Source: Candidatus Opimibacter skivensis (GTDB lineage: Bacteria > Bacteroidota > Bacteroidia > Chitinophagales > Saprospiraceae). Taken from it: a DNA stretch of 64,000 nt. Both the position numbers and the translations under genes were made by a program. The stretch covers positions 496,001 through 560,000 of the forward strand of contig JADKGY010000029.1 of NCBI GenBank assembly GCA_016722045.1, given 5' to 3'. The notes under the pieces were generated by a model. That model saw only the letters and a list, made by a program, of their open reading frames with translations. It was not told the DNA's origin and searched no databases. Every line of letters begins with the position of its first letter. Position 1 is the stretch's first letter. This document shows, piece by piece, positions 1 to 6,959 of the stretch.

Positions 1-861
1 CGTAACCTTCGCAAAAGTGATTATGAAAGCAGTGGCATATTGTGGGTTCCTTTTCATGAACTGAATTGCCCATCCCCCGCTTCAAAACCCATCAACATAG
101 AGCCTAAAATCGAAAAGGTCTCTGCGACAATACATAATAACATGACCGCCATTTTCGGTCCGGAGTATGAGCACCTCGATAAGCTAAGCGATGATCTTAA
201 AGGAAAAGTATTTTACATATCCAGCGGACATGGTGGTCCTGATCCGGGTGCAATTACGAAAATAGGAGGGCATATGATCTGCGAAGATGAATATGCTTAT
301 GATGTTGCCCTCAGACTGGCCAGGAACCTGATGGAAAATGGCGCCATTGTTCATATTGTCATCCAGGATGAAACTGATGGTATCCGTAACGATGACATCC
401 TTACCTGTGATAATGATGAAAAGACCATGGGTACCCTTGAGATGCCTCTCAATCAACTCGCCCGTCTGAAGCAACGCACTGATGCGATCAATAATCTCTA
501 TAATCAATATCGGAAATCAGGTATAAAAGATCAGACGCTCATCTGTATCCATGTAGATTCAAGATCAGAAAAAGAACGCCAGGATGTATTTTTTTATCAT
601 TTTGAAAATTCCACATCAGGTAAGAAACTGGCCACGACCATGCAACAAGTCTTTGCAGAAAAATATGCGCGATACAGACCCGGAGCACATTTTGAGGGAA
701 GTGTTTCCTGCAGAAATCTTTACGAGTGCCGCATTCCACAACCCACAACGCTTTATATCGAACTTGCCAATATCAGGAATGAGAATGATCGCAAACGAAT
801 CCTCCCCTCTACAAATAGGCAGGCATTAGCGAATTGGTTGTGCGAGGGGCTGATGAAATAA
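1..861 (+). CDS. N-acetylmuramoyl-L-alanine amidase (Amidase_3), 5' end outside the window
   Basis: This is a zinc amidase that cleaves the bond between muramic acid and the stem peptide in peptidoglycan. The reading frame is open from base 1, so the true start lies upstream; a TTG at 40 is only an internal codon. 286 residues are visible. The family's metal-site landmarks appear in order: SSGHGGPDPGA (first His) near base 220, the Glu of CEDEYAYD near 285, IHVDS (second His) near 546 and a YIELANIRN block near 755, matching the usual H-E-H-E order. The missing N-terminus probably holds a signal peptide and perhaps LysM repeats, which is inference. A 260-bp spacer with a large inverted repeat follows. 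Confidence 0.85.
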   Translation, partial: RNLRKSDYESSGILWVPFHELNCPSPASKPINIEPKIEKVSATIHNNMTAIFGPEYEHLDKLSDDLKGKVFYISSGHGGPDPGAITKIGGHMICEDEYAYDVALRLARNLMENGAIVHIVIQDETDGIRNDDILTCDNDEKTMGTLEMPLNQLARLKQRTDAINNLYNQYRKSGIKDQTLICIHVDSRSEKERQDVFFYHFENSTSGKKLATTMQQVFAEKYARYRPGAHFEGSVSCRNLYECRIPQPTTLYIELANIRNENDRKRILPSTNRQALANWLCEGLMK

Positions 862-999
862 AAAATATTAAGTGCGTGAATTGTTCGGTAGGCTGAGCCT
901 TTTTTGTGGCCTTCGCAAAACTCAGTTGCGCATAGTTTACCCCATCGAATTTTTCTTCGCTTTGTTTTATTCTTGATAATTCGTCAACTTTTTTTTGAA

Positions 1000-1082
1000 A
1001 AATTCTCTCCCCTGTGTTTCTCAATCTCGCTTCGCATCGTTTCGAAAACCCCGGGTTGCGCAGCACACAGGGGAGAGAATTT
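1000..1082. repeat. Large inverted repeat between the amidase and luxE-like genes
   Basis: Two perfectly complementary 18-nt arms (1000-1017 and 1065-1082, left arm AAATTCTCTCCCCTGTGT) enclose a 47-nt loop. The loop contains CCCCGGGTTGCGCAGC, and the arms contain CACAGGGGA. Both resemble the GCCCCGGGGTTTGCGCG and AACACAGGGGAA parts of the tandem repeats at 8330-8875, so this may be a solitary relative of that element. It lies 40 bp past the stop of the minus-strand luxE-like gene and could end transcripts from either side, but no clear T tract follows. Confidence 0.7.
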
Positions 1083-1122
1083 CCAATGCGAAGTAAGGAA
1101 ATTTGAAGGGGTAAAAAACAGT

Positions 1123-2124
1123 TTAAGTATACATCAAATTACATCCTCTCATATCACTCTGATCAAGTCTACCTAACACATCAAACGACCCATCACGATA
1201 TGACATGCCAATGTCATCGGTAGCAATAAATGAGCATGTGTCAAGGTTCCCCAAATCAATGATGTTGATAGCTCCACGCTGTCCGTAGTTCGTAAGATTA
1301 AGAGGATCGCTTATATCTCTCGTAAATACTTTCATGGTTGGTCCCGGAGAAAAATGAAGATCAATTTTATATGCCTGTGACATCAATTCCGTCATTCCAT
1401 ATTCGCTGACTATACGTACATCCGGATGATGAAGCTTTATATTGTCATACAATTCTTCACGTGTCATTTCCTGTCTCCTCCCTTTCATTCCACCTGTCTC
1501 CATGACAATCAGATTATTCCAGATCGGAACTCTAAAATTTGCAAATAAATCAAGAAGTGCAAAACTCACCCCAAGTAAAATTGTTTTTTGATTTTTAATT
1601 TTCAAATCCTGCAGCGCATTTACAATTCCAATATTTGGAGAAGGATAAAATTTATTTTCAGGAAAAGGTTTGATTTGCATGAAATGATGAGCCATATCTA
1701 CAAGTGAAGAGTCCGGCCTTTCAAGGTAAGATGGCAAAAGTGCAAGCCATGTATAATCATCAGGTTTGTCAAAGCAGCTTTCAAAACAATTTTTAGAAAT
1801 TCGGTGATACCATTCAAGACTACGGATATGATGCTGGCTCTGAATAGCTCCGGTAGTCCCACTACTTCTGAAAACTGCCTCTGATGTCCAAAGTCCGGTC
1901 TTGATCACATGCTCACGAAACAATGCAATTGGTAAATAAGGTACCTGCTCAATCCCTTGTATTGTGGAAGGGTTTAAATTTAAGAGATCACAATATGAAT
2001 GATAAAGGGGGTTGTATGCATATTGGTATTGCCAGACGTCCATTGCAACAGTTGGGAAGTCCTTTTCGTTAATATTGTATATTCGGTCTGCTAATACTTG
2101 TCGTTCGATCTCAGATGAATGCAT
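1123..2124 (-). CDS. LuxE-type acyl-protein synthetase/reductase-like protein
   Basis: The product belongs to the acyl-protein synthetase (LuxE) branch of the adenylate-forming superfamily; LuxE itself activates a fatty acid for the luciferase aldehyde supply. Supporting features are the early AMDVWQYQYAYNPLY block, the Ser/Thr-rich RSSGTTG nucleotide loop about a third of the way in, the VSEYGMTELMSQAY motif and the C-terminal ATDDIGMSYRDG region. I start it at the ATG at 2124 (333 residues); the frame stays open upstream to 2205, but that stretch lies opposite the neighbouring lipoprotein gene. No luxC, luxD, luciferase or acyl carrier gene is nearby, so its substrate is unknown. It overlaps the divergent gene at 2115 by ten bases. 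Confidence 0.75.
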   Translation of the reverse strand: MHSSEIERQVLADRIYNINEKDFPTVAMDVWQYQYAYNPLYHSYCDLLNLNPSTIQGIEQVPYLPIALFREHVIKTGLWTSEAVFRSSGTTGAIQSQHHIRSLEWYHRISKNCFESCFDKPDDYTWLALLPSYLERPDSSLVDMAHHFMQIKPFPENKFYPSPNIGIVNALQDLKIKNQKTILLGVSFALLDLFANFRVPIWNNLIVMETGGMKGRRQEMTREELYDNIKLHHPDVRIVSEYGMTELMSQAYKIDLHFSPGPTMKVFTRDISDPLNLTNYGQRGAINIIDLGNLDTCSFIATDDIGMSYRDGSFDVLGRLDQSDMRGCNLMYT

Positions 2125-2624
2125 CGGTTTCAAAAATAGGTCTTTTGCTGCTCCTGTCACTGGCGGGCTGGCAATGCCTTGATTCTCCGAATTTTCCGGA
2201 TACACCTGTGATTAAATTTATCAGCCTTTCAAAGGACTCACTCAACCAGGGTGTTTTCCAGGAAGATTCGCTGATCGTTAAATTCAGCTTTACAGATGGC
2301 GATGGTGATATCGGGAGAACCGATAAGGATTCTACCAATGATATTTTCTTCATTGACTTACGCACCGGCACACAGGATAACACTTTTGGAATCCCTGAAA
2401 TCCCTCAGGAAGGTGCTGGCAATGGAGTTGAAGGCGTTGTGAAAATAGTCCTGTTTACAACCTGTTGTATATATCCTAAGGATTCCATTAATCCTGCTGA
2501 TCCTTGTAGACCAAATCCAAACATACCTTTTGATACCCTCCAATACAGGATTTATATCAAGGACAATGCTGGTCATAAGAGCAATGAAATATTAACCGCT
2601 CCTATTATTTTGAGGTGTAATTGA
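2115..2624 (+). CDS. Putative lipoprotein, unknown function
   Basis: A 169-residue protein that I do not recognise as a named family. It begins with a short hydrophobic signal (IGLLLLLSLAGWQC) whose Cys at about residue 22 could be lipidated; the lipobox is imperfect because W and Q sit before the Cys. The mature part opens with a segment containing PVIKFISLSKD and holds a FSFTDGDGDIGRTDKD stretch, an Asp/Gly-rich loop of the kind found in calcium-binding beta-sandwich domains. Only two further cysteine groups (TTCCIYP, DPCRP) stand out. It is probably exported and anchored to a membrane. No Shine-Dalgarno sequence precedes the ATG at 2115, which overlaps the opposing luxE-like start. Confidence 0.65.
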   Translation: MNASVSKIGLLLLLSLAGWQCLDSPNFPDTPVIKFISLSKDSLNQGVFQEDSLIVKFSFTDGDGDIGRTDKDSTNDIFFIDLRTGTQDNTFGIPEIPQEGAGNGVEGVVKIVLFTTCCIYPKDSINPADPCRPNPNIPFDTLQYRIYIKDNAGHKSNEILTAPIILRCN

Positions 2625-2658
2625 CTAAGATGTACCTGTTTTACTGATTACTGATTAC

Positions 2659-3021
2659 CTAATCCCCCTGCCCCAATATCGTTCTCACTGCAGCCTCTAC
2701 CGTCCATTTTTCATTACCCACAAAAACCTGATCGTCGACGACGATCACTGGTCGTTTCAGAAAAGTATACTCTTTTAGAAGGTATTTCCTATAGTCATGT
2801 TCCTGCAGATCGTCATGCTTCAGCTTCATTTCATGATACAATTGGGCACGTTTGCTGAATAAGGCTTCATAGGATCCCACAAGCGTTTTCAAATGATCCA
2901 GTTCGTCTTCATCAATCGGCGCCGTCTTGATTTCATGTTTTTCGAAATCATTCAGGCCTCCAAGTTTTTTAATAATCTCCCTGCATTTGTCGCAGGTACC
3001 GAGGTGGTATATCTTTTTCAT
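2659..3021 (-). CDS. ArsC/Spx-family thioredoxin-fold protein
   Basis: A 120-residue protein of the arsenate reductase/Spx/YffB superfamily. The N-terminus MKKIYHLGTCDKCREI gives the beta strand followed by a C-x2-C pair (residues 10 and 13). The C-terminal FLKRPVIVVDDQVFVGN is the conserved cis-Pro region that positions the glutathione- or thiol-binding loop. Because it has CxxC rather than the Cys-x5-Arg of true glutaredoxin-coupled arsenate reductases, and no ars genes are nearby, arsenate reduction should not be assumed; a thiol redox or Spx-like regulatory role is equally possible. It stands alone between a lipoprotein gene and the hicAB pair. Confidence 0.8.
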   Translation of the reverse strand: MKKIYHLGTCDKCREIIKKLGGLNDFEKHEIKTAPIDEDELDHLKTLVGSYEALFSKRAQLYHEMKLKHDDLQEHDYRKYLLKEYTFLKRPVIVVDDQVFVGNEKWTVEAAVRTILGQGD

Positions 3022-3084
3022 TAGGGAGTCAGGGTGATTTGAGTTATTATTCTTCCTTATGTTTATGAATGTAAAAAATCCATT

Positions 3085-3480
3085 CTATCTGGTCAATCGC
3101 AAAGATTGAAGTCTCGTAGCCAGTGATTGTATTGCGATGTTAAGCGATTCTGCTTCTTCTTCTGTTGCCATTCGGGAACCATCAATAATCGATTTTAATA
3201 TTGAACGCTTTAGTCCAGTCTGCTTTGCCAAAACTTCAATATTTAATTCGGGAAACTGACTAAAAACTGATTCCAGAGAGTATTTGAAAATGATTTCGTA
3301 TCCCTTTGCATATTTATTACCCAAAGTGTCATCTGTGTCGATAGAAAGTCGAATCATCCTTTGTATTTCAGATTTAACTTTTAAAAAAGTAAGTCCTCCT
3401 GCAGTACAGCCATCAATCTCCTGAACGAATGCAAAAAAACCATCTTCTCCTTGCTCGATAACCACATTCAATTTCTTCAT
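3085..3480 (-). CDS. hicB: HicB-family antitoxin with C-terminal helix-turn-helix
   Basis: The second gene of a type II toxin-antitoxin pair. The N-terminal half (MKKLNVVIEQGEDGFFAFVQEIDG) is the partial RNase H-like HicB fold that neutralises the toxin. The C-terminal half carries an HTH-like segment (NIEVLAKQTGLKRSILKSII) that would bind the operon's own promoter. Length (131 residues) is typical. It starts two bases downstream of the hicA stop codon, so the two genes are certainly co-transcribed, in the usual toxin-first order. Autorepression by the complex is known for the family and inferred here. Confidence 0.85.
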   Translation of the reverse strand: MKKLNVVIEQGEDGFFAFVQEIDGCTAGGLTFLKVKSEIQRMIRLSIDTDDTLGNKYAKGYEIIFKYSLESVFSQFPELNIEVLAKQTGLKRSILKSIIDGSRMATEEEAESLNIAIQSLATRLQSLRLTR

Positions 3481-3482
3481 TT

Positions 3483-3668
3483 CTATTTTATTCCTGCTTT
3501 TTTAAGAATGCTATGTGTGATCCCTTTCGGTAAATCTTTGGAACCATGAAAAGGTATAACGATTATTCCTTTAATGGAAATATGTTTATAGATTCGATGG
3601 CTTCCCGTCTGATGATCAAAAAACCAGCCGGACTTCTTGACCATCCTTTCCAATTCAACCGGTTTCAT
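3483..3668 (-). CDS. hicA: HicA-family mRNA interferase toxin
   Basis: A 61-residue double-stranded-RNA-binding-fold toxin that, in its family, cleaves mRNA in the absence of HicB. The diagnostic features are VELERMVKKSGWFF at the N-terminus, the GSHRIYKH segment with the catalytic His, and the PFHGSKDLPKGITHSILKKAG tail, split here between its two halves (PFHG..., then THSILKKAG). The protein is full length with no disruption. The ATG at 3668 is followed by hicB with a two-base gap. A second Hic locus in this window (44868-45470) belongs to a different HicA subgroup and is broken. Confidence 0.9.
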   Translation of the reverse strand: MKPVELERMVKKSGWFFDHQTGSHRIYKHISIKGIIVIPFHGSKDLPKGITHSILKKAGIK

Positions 3669-3744
3669 GTCTAAAAATAATCAATCTTTGATATTTAACC
3701 CACGTCCAATTGTTCATTTCTTTGCCCCAACTTTATTTCATAAA

Positions 3745-3860
3745 GACGGGATCTTGCCACAGTCGAATTGCTCATTGCCTTTACCTTGTTGCTTTTTGCC
3801 TTCCCGCATCATTTACTACGTAATGGCGGGATCTTCGCTGCGCTCGAATTGCTTATTGCC
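3745..3860 (+). repeat. Two degenerate ~35-bp direct repeats in the hicA/phosphorylase spacer
   Basis: The segments 3745-3779 and 3825-3860 share the pattern GGGATCTT, then TCGAATTGC, then ATTGCC. The rest of the 240-bp spacer is pyrimidine-rich low-complexity sequence ending in CTCCCCCTCCGCC-type runs. I see no gene in it. Similar TATTGCTTATTGC and CCTCCGCCTCCGCC sequence recurs before lysS near 35480-35515. Confidence 0.5.
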
Positions 3861-3897
3861 TATTATCCTTCCCTTCGCCTCCCCCTCCGCCTTTTCC

Positions 3898-3905
3898 TAT
3901 CTTTG
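3898..3905 (+). promoter_or_regulatory. Bacteroidota -7 box (TATCTTTG) for the nucleoside phosphorylase
   Basis: TATCTTTG fits the Bacteroidota sigma-70 -7 consensus TAnnTTTG. The ATG at 3913 begins only seven bases after it, so transcription would start at or just before the start codon and the mRNA would be nearly leaderless. No clear TTTG -33 box is seen 19-21 bases upstream. Confidence 0.55.
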
Positions 3906-3912
3906 ATTTCCC

Positions 3913-4740
3913 ATGAATGAATCCGAACTCATCCTCAATCCCGACGGCTCCGTATATCACTTATCCCTTCGACCGGAGGAAATAGCCAATACCATCATTC
4001 TAGTCGGTGACCAGGACAGAGTACCAAAAGTTTCAAAGTATTTTGACCGGATAGACCTGGAAAAACAAAAAAGAGAATTTGTCACACACACAGGTTGGAT
4101 AGGAGCGAAAAGAATTACTGTTGTTTCCACAGGTATTGGCACTGACAATATTGACATTGTCATCAATGAATTGGATGCATTGGCCAATATAAATTTCAAT
4201 ACACGACAGATCAATCCTTCCCTTCAATCATTGTCACTCATACGGATTGGAACATCAGGTTCAATTCACCATGATGTCAAACTCGATGATATTGTTATCT
4301 CAAAATATGCCATCGGGACTGATGCACTAGGACATTATTATGATGTTGAGAAACAGCCACATCCACTTCTTCCTTCATGGTCTTATCTGACAGGCAGGTA
4401 TGCATTTGATTTGAACAAATTCCCATTTGAATTTATTGAAGGCATCACGTTGACATGTCCGGGTTTCTACAACCCCCAAGGCAGAATTTTGAGAATTACA
4501 CCAGCATATAATATTCCTCTGGATGAATTGACTTCAATAAAAATCAACAACACCCATATTACAAATATGGAAATGGAGACTTCAGGCATTTATTTATTAG
4601 CTCATCTCCTCGGACATAAAGCCATTTCCTTCAATGCCATTCTCGCCCAGAGATTAGATGGAAAATTTAGTTCAAATCCCGATAAAATTATTGATGAATT
4701 AATTCAGCATGTATTGAAATGGATTACATTGAATCCTTAA
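3913..4740 (+). CDS. Nucleoside phosphorylase (uridine/purine phosphorylase family)
   Basis: A 275-residue member of the hexameric nucleoside phosphorylase superfamily, which splits nucleosides with phosphate to give a base and ribose-1-phosphate. Seen in the sequence: TIILVGDQDRVPKVS (phosphate-site GDxxR loop), VVSTGIGTDNIDIVINEL, the IRIGTSGSIH strand and ITNMEMETSGIYLLA, which carries the MEME/T ribose-binding Glu. The set is most like uridine phosphorylase, but base specificity cannot be read from these motifs. It stands alone, converging on the minus-strand kinase gene with only one base between stops. Confidence 0.85.
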   Translation: MNESELILNPDGSVYHLSLRPEEIANTIILVGDQDRVPKVSKYFDRIDLEKQKREFVTHTGWIGAKRITVVSTGIGTDNIDIVINELDALANINFNTRQINPSLQSLSLIRIGTSGSIHHDVKLDDIVISKYAIGTDALGHYYDVEKQPHPLLPSWSYLTGRYAFDLNKFPFEFIEGITLTCPGFYNPQGRILRITPAYNIPLDELTSIKINNTHITNMEMETSGIYLLAHLLGHKAISFNAILAQRLDGKFSSNPDKIIDELIQHVLKWITLNP

Positions 4741-4741
4741 C

Positions 4742-5398
4742 TTATGCTGTTGGCTTAATTATGGTTTTAAATAATTTTTCAATTAAGGTTACTGCTTTAT
4801 TAAATTTTTCATTTTCCATACTCCCTACAATTTCCAAATTTATTTTTGATTTACTCAATTCCTCCAGGTACTGATTATAAATCCACACCCTGTCAATAAT
4901 CGACGGCGCTTCTCTCAAAGCATCAGGCTCCCATTCATTCAATGGTCTACATAAAAGATACAAATCTGTCACATCATTCTCCAATGCCTCTTCCACGAGC
5001 GGAATTGATGTTTTGTATTTAATCCTCGCCCACATCCGCATATTCATCATACCACCATCTACGATAACAAGTGACGAATAACGAGTAACGAGTAACGATT
5101 TCAATGTTTCCGATAAGCCATTTGGCAAAACCGGATCAACCATCTCAAGTCTCACGTCTGACGACTCATGGCTCACGGTTGACGGCTCACGGTTCACGAC
5201 AGCAAGAATCTCCGCCAATTGCTGGGCCGCCATGATCCCGAGATCCTCCTCATCATAAGCCCTTTCTAGCCCCTCCAGGTACTCCCGGGCATATTCCGGA
5301 ACCCATGGACAAACAAAATACTCCGCCAATCGCATAGCCAAAGTCGTCTTTCCACTACTCTCGGCACCAACTATTGTGATCACAAATGGTTTATCCAC
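4742..5398 (-). CDS. NadR-like AAA ATPase/nicotinamide riboside kinase with repeat-derived insertion
   Basis: A P-loop kinase resembling the C-terminal ribosylnicotinamide kinase domain of NadR, which phosphorylates nicotinamide riboside in NAD salvage. Visible: TIVGAESSGKTTLA (Walker A, residues 8-21), VPEYAREYLE (residues 33-42), VIVDGGMMNMRMWARIKY and LLCRPLNEWEPDALRE. Between residues about 70 and 110 there are roughly 25-30 extra residues compared with what I know of the family. They are encoded by repeats of the GTGAACCGTGAGCC and ACGAGTAACG types that are otherwise intergenic in this genome. The insertion keeps the frame and sits before the substrate-binding strand, so the enzyme may still work. 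Confidence 0.75.
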   Translation of the reverse strand: MDKPFVITIVGAESSGKTTLAMRLAEYFVCPWVPEYAREYLEGLERAYDEEDLGIMAAQQLAEILAVVNREPSTVSHESSDVRLEMVDPVLPNGLSETLKSLLVTRYSSLVIVDGGMMNMRMWARIKYKTSIPLVEEALENDVTDLYLLCRPLNEWEPDALREAPSIIDRVWIYNQYLEELSKSKINLEIVGSMENEKFNKAVTLIEKLFKTIIKPTA

Positions 5399-5416
5399 AG
5401 GTATATATCTCTTTCA

Positions 5417-5424
5417 CAAAGGTA
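5417..5424 (-). promoter_or_regulatory. -7 box for the NadR-like kinase
   Basis: On the minus strand this reads TACCTTTG, an exact TAnnTTTG match, with 18 bases between it and the ATG at 5398. It is arranged back to back with the plus-strand box at 5465-5472, making a compact divergent promoter region of under 80 bp. No convincing -33 box. Confidence 0.5.
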
Positions 5425-5464
5425 GGTATTGGTCTCTCACCCCGTCCCCTACCTCCGAAAACCG

Positions 5465-5472
5465 TACTTTTG
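5465..5472 (+). promoter_or_regulatory. -7 box (TACTTTTG) four bases before a start codon
   Basis: TACTTTTG matches TAnnTTTG and is followed by CACC and then the ATG at 5477. Transcription would begin essentially at the start codon, implying a leaderless mRNA. This box also decides against the GTG/ATG-type starts further upstream at 5429, which would lie ahead of the promoter. Confidence 0.5.
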
Positions 5473-5476
5473 CACC

Positions 5477-6055
5477 ATGCATGATATTGAACCATACTTT
5501 CAGTGGATTGACGCTTACGTAGCTGCGGAGGATGAACGTTCACCTTTGTATGGACGGCAGTATGACGAATTTTATTTCACCAATGCTATCTACAATTATT
5601 ATATCCATCCTCAATGGGATGGCTTCGGGAGCTCTACTTTATACCTCAAGATCCTCTATGTGGATTATGACCTTCACTATGCCATCATTGAATTTATCGG
5701 CGAATGGAATGATTGCATCTATGGTGACATCATGACTCTCCGCCGCGAGATCACTGATCTGCTGCAGGAAGAAGGAATAAATCAGTTCATCCTCATCAGT
5801 GAAAACGTCCTGAACTACCATGCTGATGAAGACAATAGCTACTATGAAGAATGGTATGATGAAGTCTCAGATCAGGGCGGCTGGATAGCCATTGTCAATC
5901 CACTTGAACATGCACTGGAAGAAATGAATAAATTCAACCTCGGCCACTATGTTCATCTGCTGACAGGTGCTGAATGGCGGGGCCGCAAACCCAGGGCTCT
6001 TTACAAATGGGTTGACCATCAGATCTCATCACTTAAACTTCTTCGCGTTGGCTGA
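5477..6055 (+). CDS. Conserved hypothetical protein upstream of era
   Basis: A 192-residue acidic, tyrosine-rich soluble protein with no signal peptide or membrane segment. I do not recognise a named function. Its most distinctive stretches are ERSPLYGRQYDEFYFTNAIY near the N-terminus, IIEFIGEWNDCIYGDI in the middle, FILISENVLNYHADED and YEEWYDEVSDQGGWI. I have the impression that this protein occurs next to era in other Bacteroidota, but I cannot check that here. The stop codon overlaps the inferred era start by eight bases, so it is translationally coupled to a ribosome-assembly GTPase, which suggests a role near translation or RNA. The start at 5477 is supported by the -7 box just upstream. 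Confidence 0.75.
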   Translation: MHDIEPYFQWIDAYVAAEDERSPLYGRQYDEFYFTNAIYNYYIHPQWDGFGSSTLYLKILYVDYDLHYAIIEFIGEWNDCIYGDIMTLRREITDLLQEEGINQFILISENVLNYHADEDNSYYEEWYDEVSDQGGWIAIVNPLEHALEEMNKFNLGHYVHLLTGAEWRGRKPRALYKWVDHQISSLKLLRVG

Positions 6056-6956
6056 ACCTGCACCCCATCGTTCCGGGTTCGTCAATATTCTCGGACGTCC
6101 CAATATGGGCAAATCAACTTTGCTCAATGCTCTCGTAGGTGAAAAGATGTCCATCATTACATCCAAGCCTCAGACGACACGTCATCGTATCATCGGCATC
6201 CTCAATGGAGAGGATTTTCAAATTGTATTTTCAGATACGCCCGGTTTCATCGATGAACCAGCATATGCCATGCATAAAATGATGAATTCGTTTATCACTT
6301 CTTCTTTTGATGATGCTGATATTATTTTGTTTATCACCGATCCTTACGAACCACTCAATGAGGAACATAATCTGATCAAACGTATCAGCATGCATCCCTC
6401 CCCTGCTATATTGATTATTAATAAAAAAGATCTTCTTACTCCTGACGCACTTGAATTGCGTAAATCAGAACTAAGTGCATTATTACCGGAAAGAAAAATT
6501 CATGCAGTATCTGCTCTCAGAGGTGATGGTATAGAAGAACTCATGGAAGATATAGTGTCCATGCTCCCCGAAGGACCGGCATTTTATCCGAAAGATCAAT
6601 TGACCGATCGTCCTGAGCGTTTTTTTGTCAGTGAGATCATACGAGGTAAAATTCTTGAGCTTTATCGCGATGAGATACCTTATACATGTGAGATTGGTAT
6701 TGATTCTTTTACAGAAGGCGATAGCAACAAAGGACCAATCACCCGGATTGGGGCCATCATCTATACGATGGATGAAAGAAAAAAATCAATACTACTCGGG
6801 AAAGGAGGGCTGGCTATAAAACAATTAGGGACGGAAGCGCGTACTGAAATTGAAGCTTTCCTTGACAAGCGCGTATTTTTAGATCTCGCCGTCAAAGTAA
6901 AAGACAATTGGCGCGATGATGATCAGTCATTAAAAACTTTTGGATACCAGCAATAA
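6048..6956 (+). CDS. era: GTPase Era (16S rRNA maturation)
   Basis: Era binds the 3' end of 16S rRNA and assists 30S assembly. G1 is GRPNMGKST, G2 TSKPQTTRHRI, G3 DTPGFID, G4 NKKD, and the C-terminus has the KH RNA-binding domain with the signature GKGGLAIKQLGTEAR. No ATG lies near the expected N-terminus. I use the TTG at 6048, which gives about 302 residues, the family length, and begins LAEPAPHRSGFVNILG; a GTG at 5967 would add an unlikely extension inside the preceding gene. The start overlaps the end of the upstream gene, so expression probably depends on translational coupling. der begins four bases after its stop. Confidence 0.9.
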   Translation: MAEPAPHRSGFVNILGRPNMGKSTLLNALVGEKMSIITSKPQTTRHRIIGILNGEDFQIVFSDTPGFIDEPAYAMHKMMNSFITSSFDDADIILFITDPYEPLNEEHNLIKRISMHPSPAILIINKKDLLTPDALELRKSELSALLPERKIHAVSALRGDGIEELMEDIVSMLPEGPAFYPKDQLTDRPERFFVSEIIRGKILELYRDEIPYTCEIGIDSFTEGDSNKGPITRIGAIIYTMDERKKSILLGKGGLAIKQLGTEARTEIEAFLDKRVFLDLAVKVKDNWRDDDQSLKTFGYQQ

Positions 6957-6959
6957 ATT

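Noticed and set aside
5967..6047. Extended N-terminus of Era from the GTG at 5967
   Set aside because: The added 27 residues lie wholly inside the preceding gene and do not resemble Era; the TTG at 6048 gives the family length.
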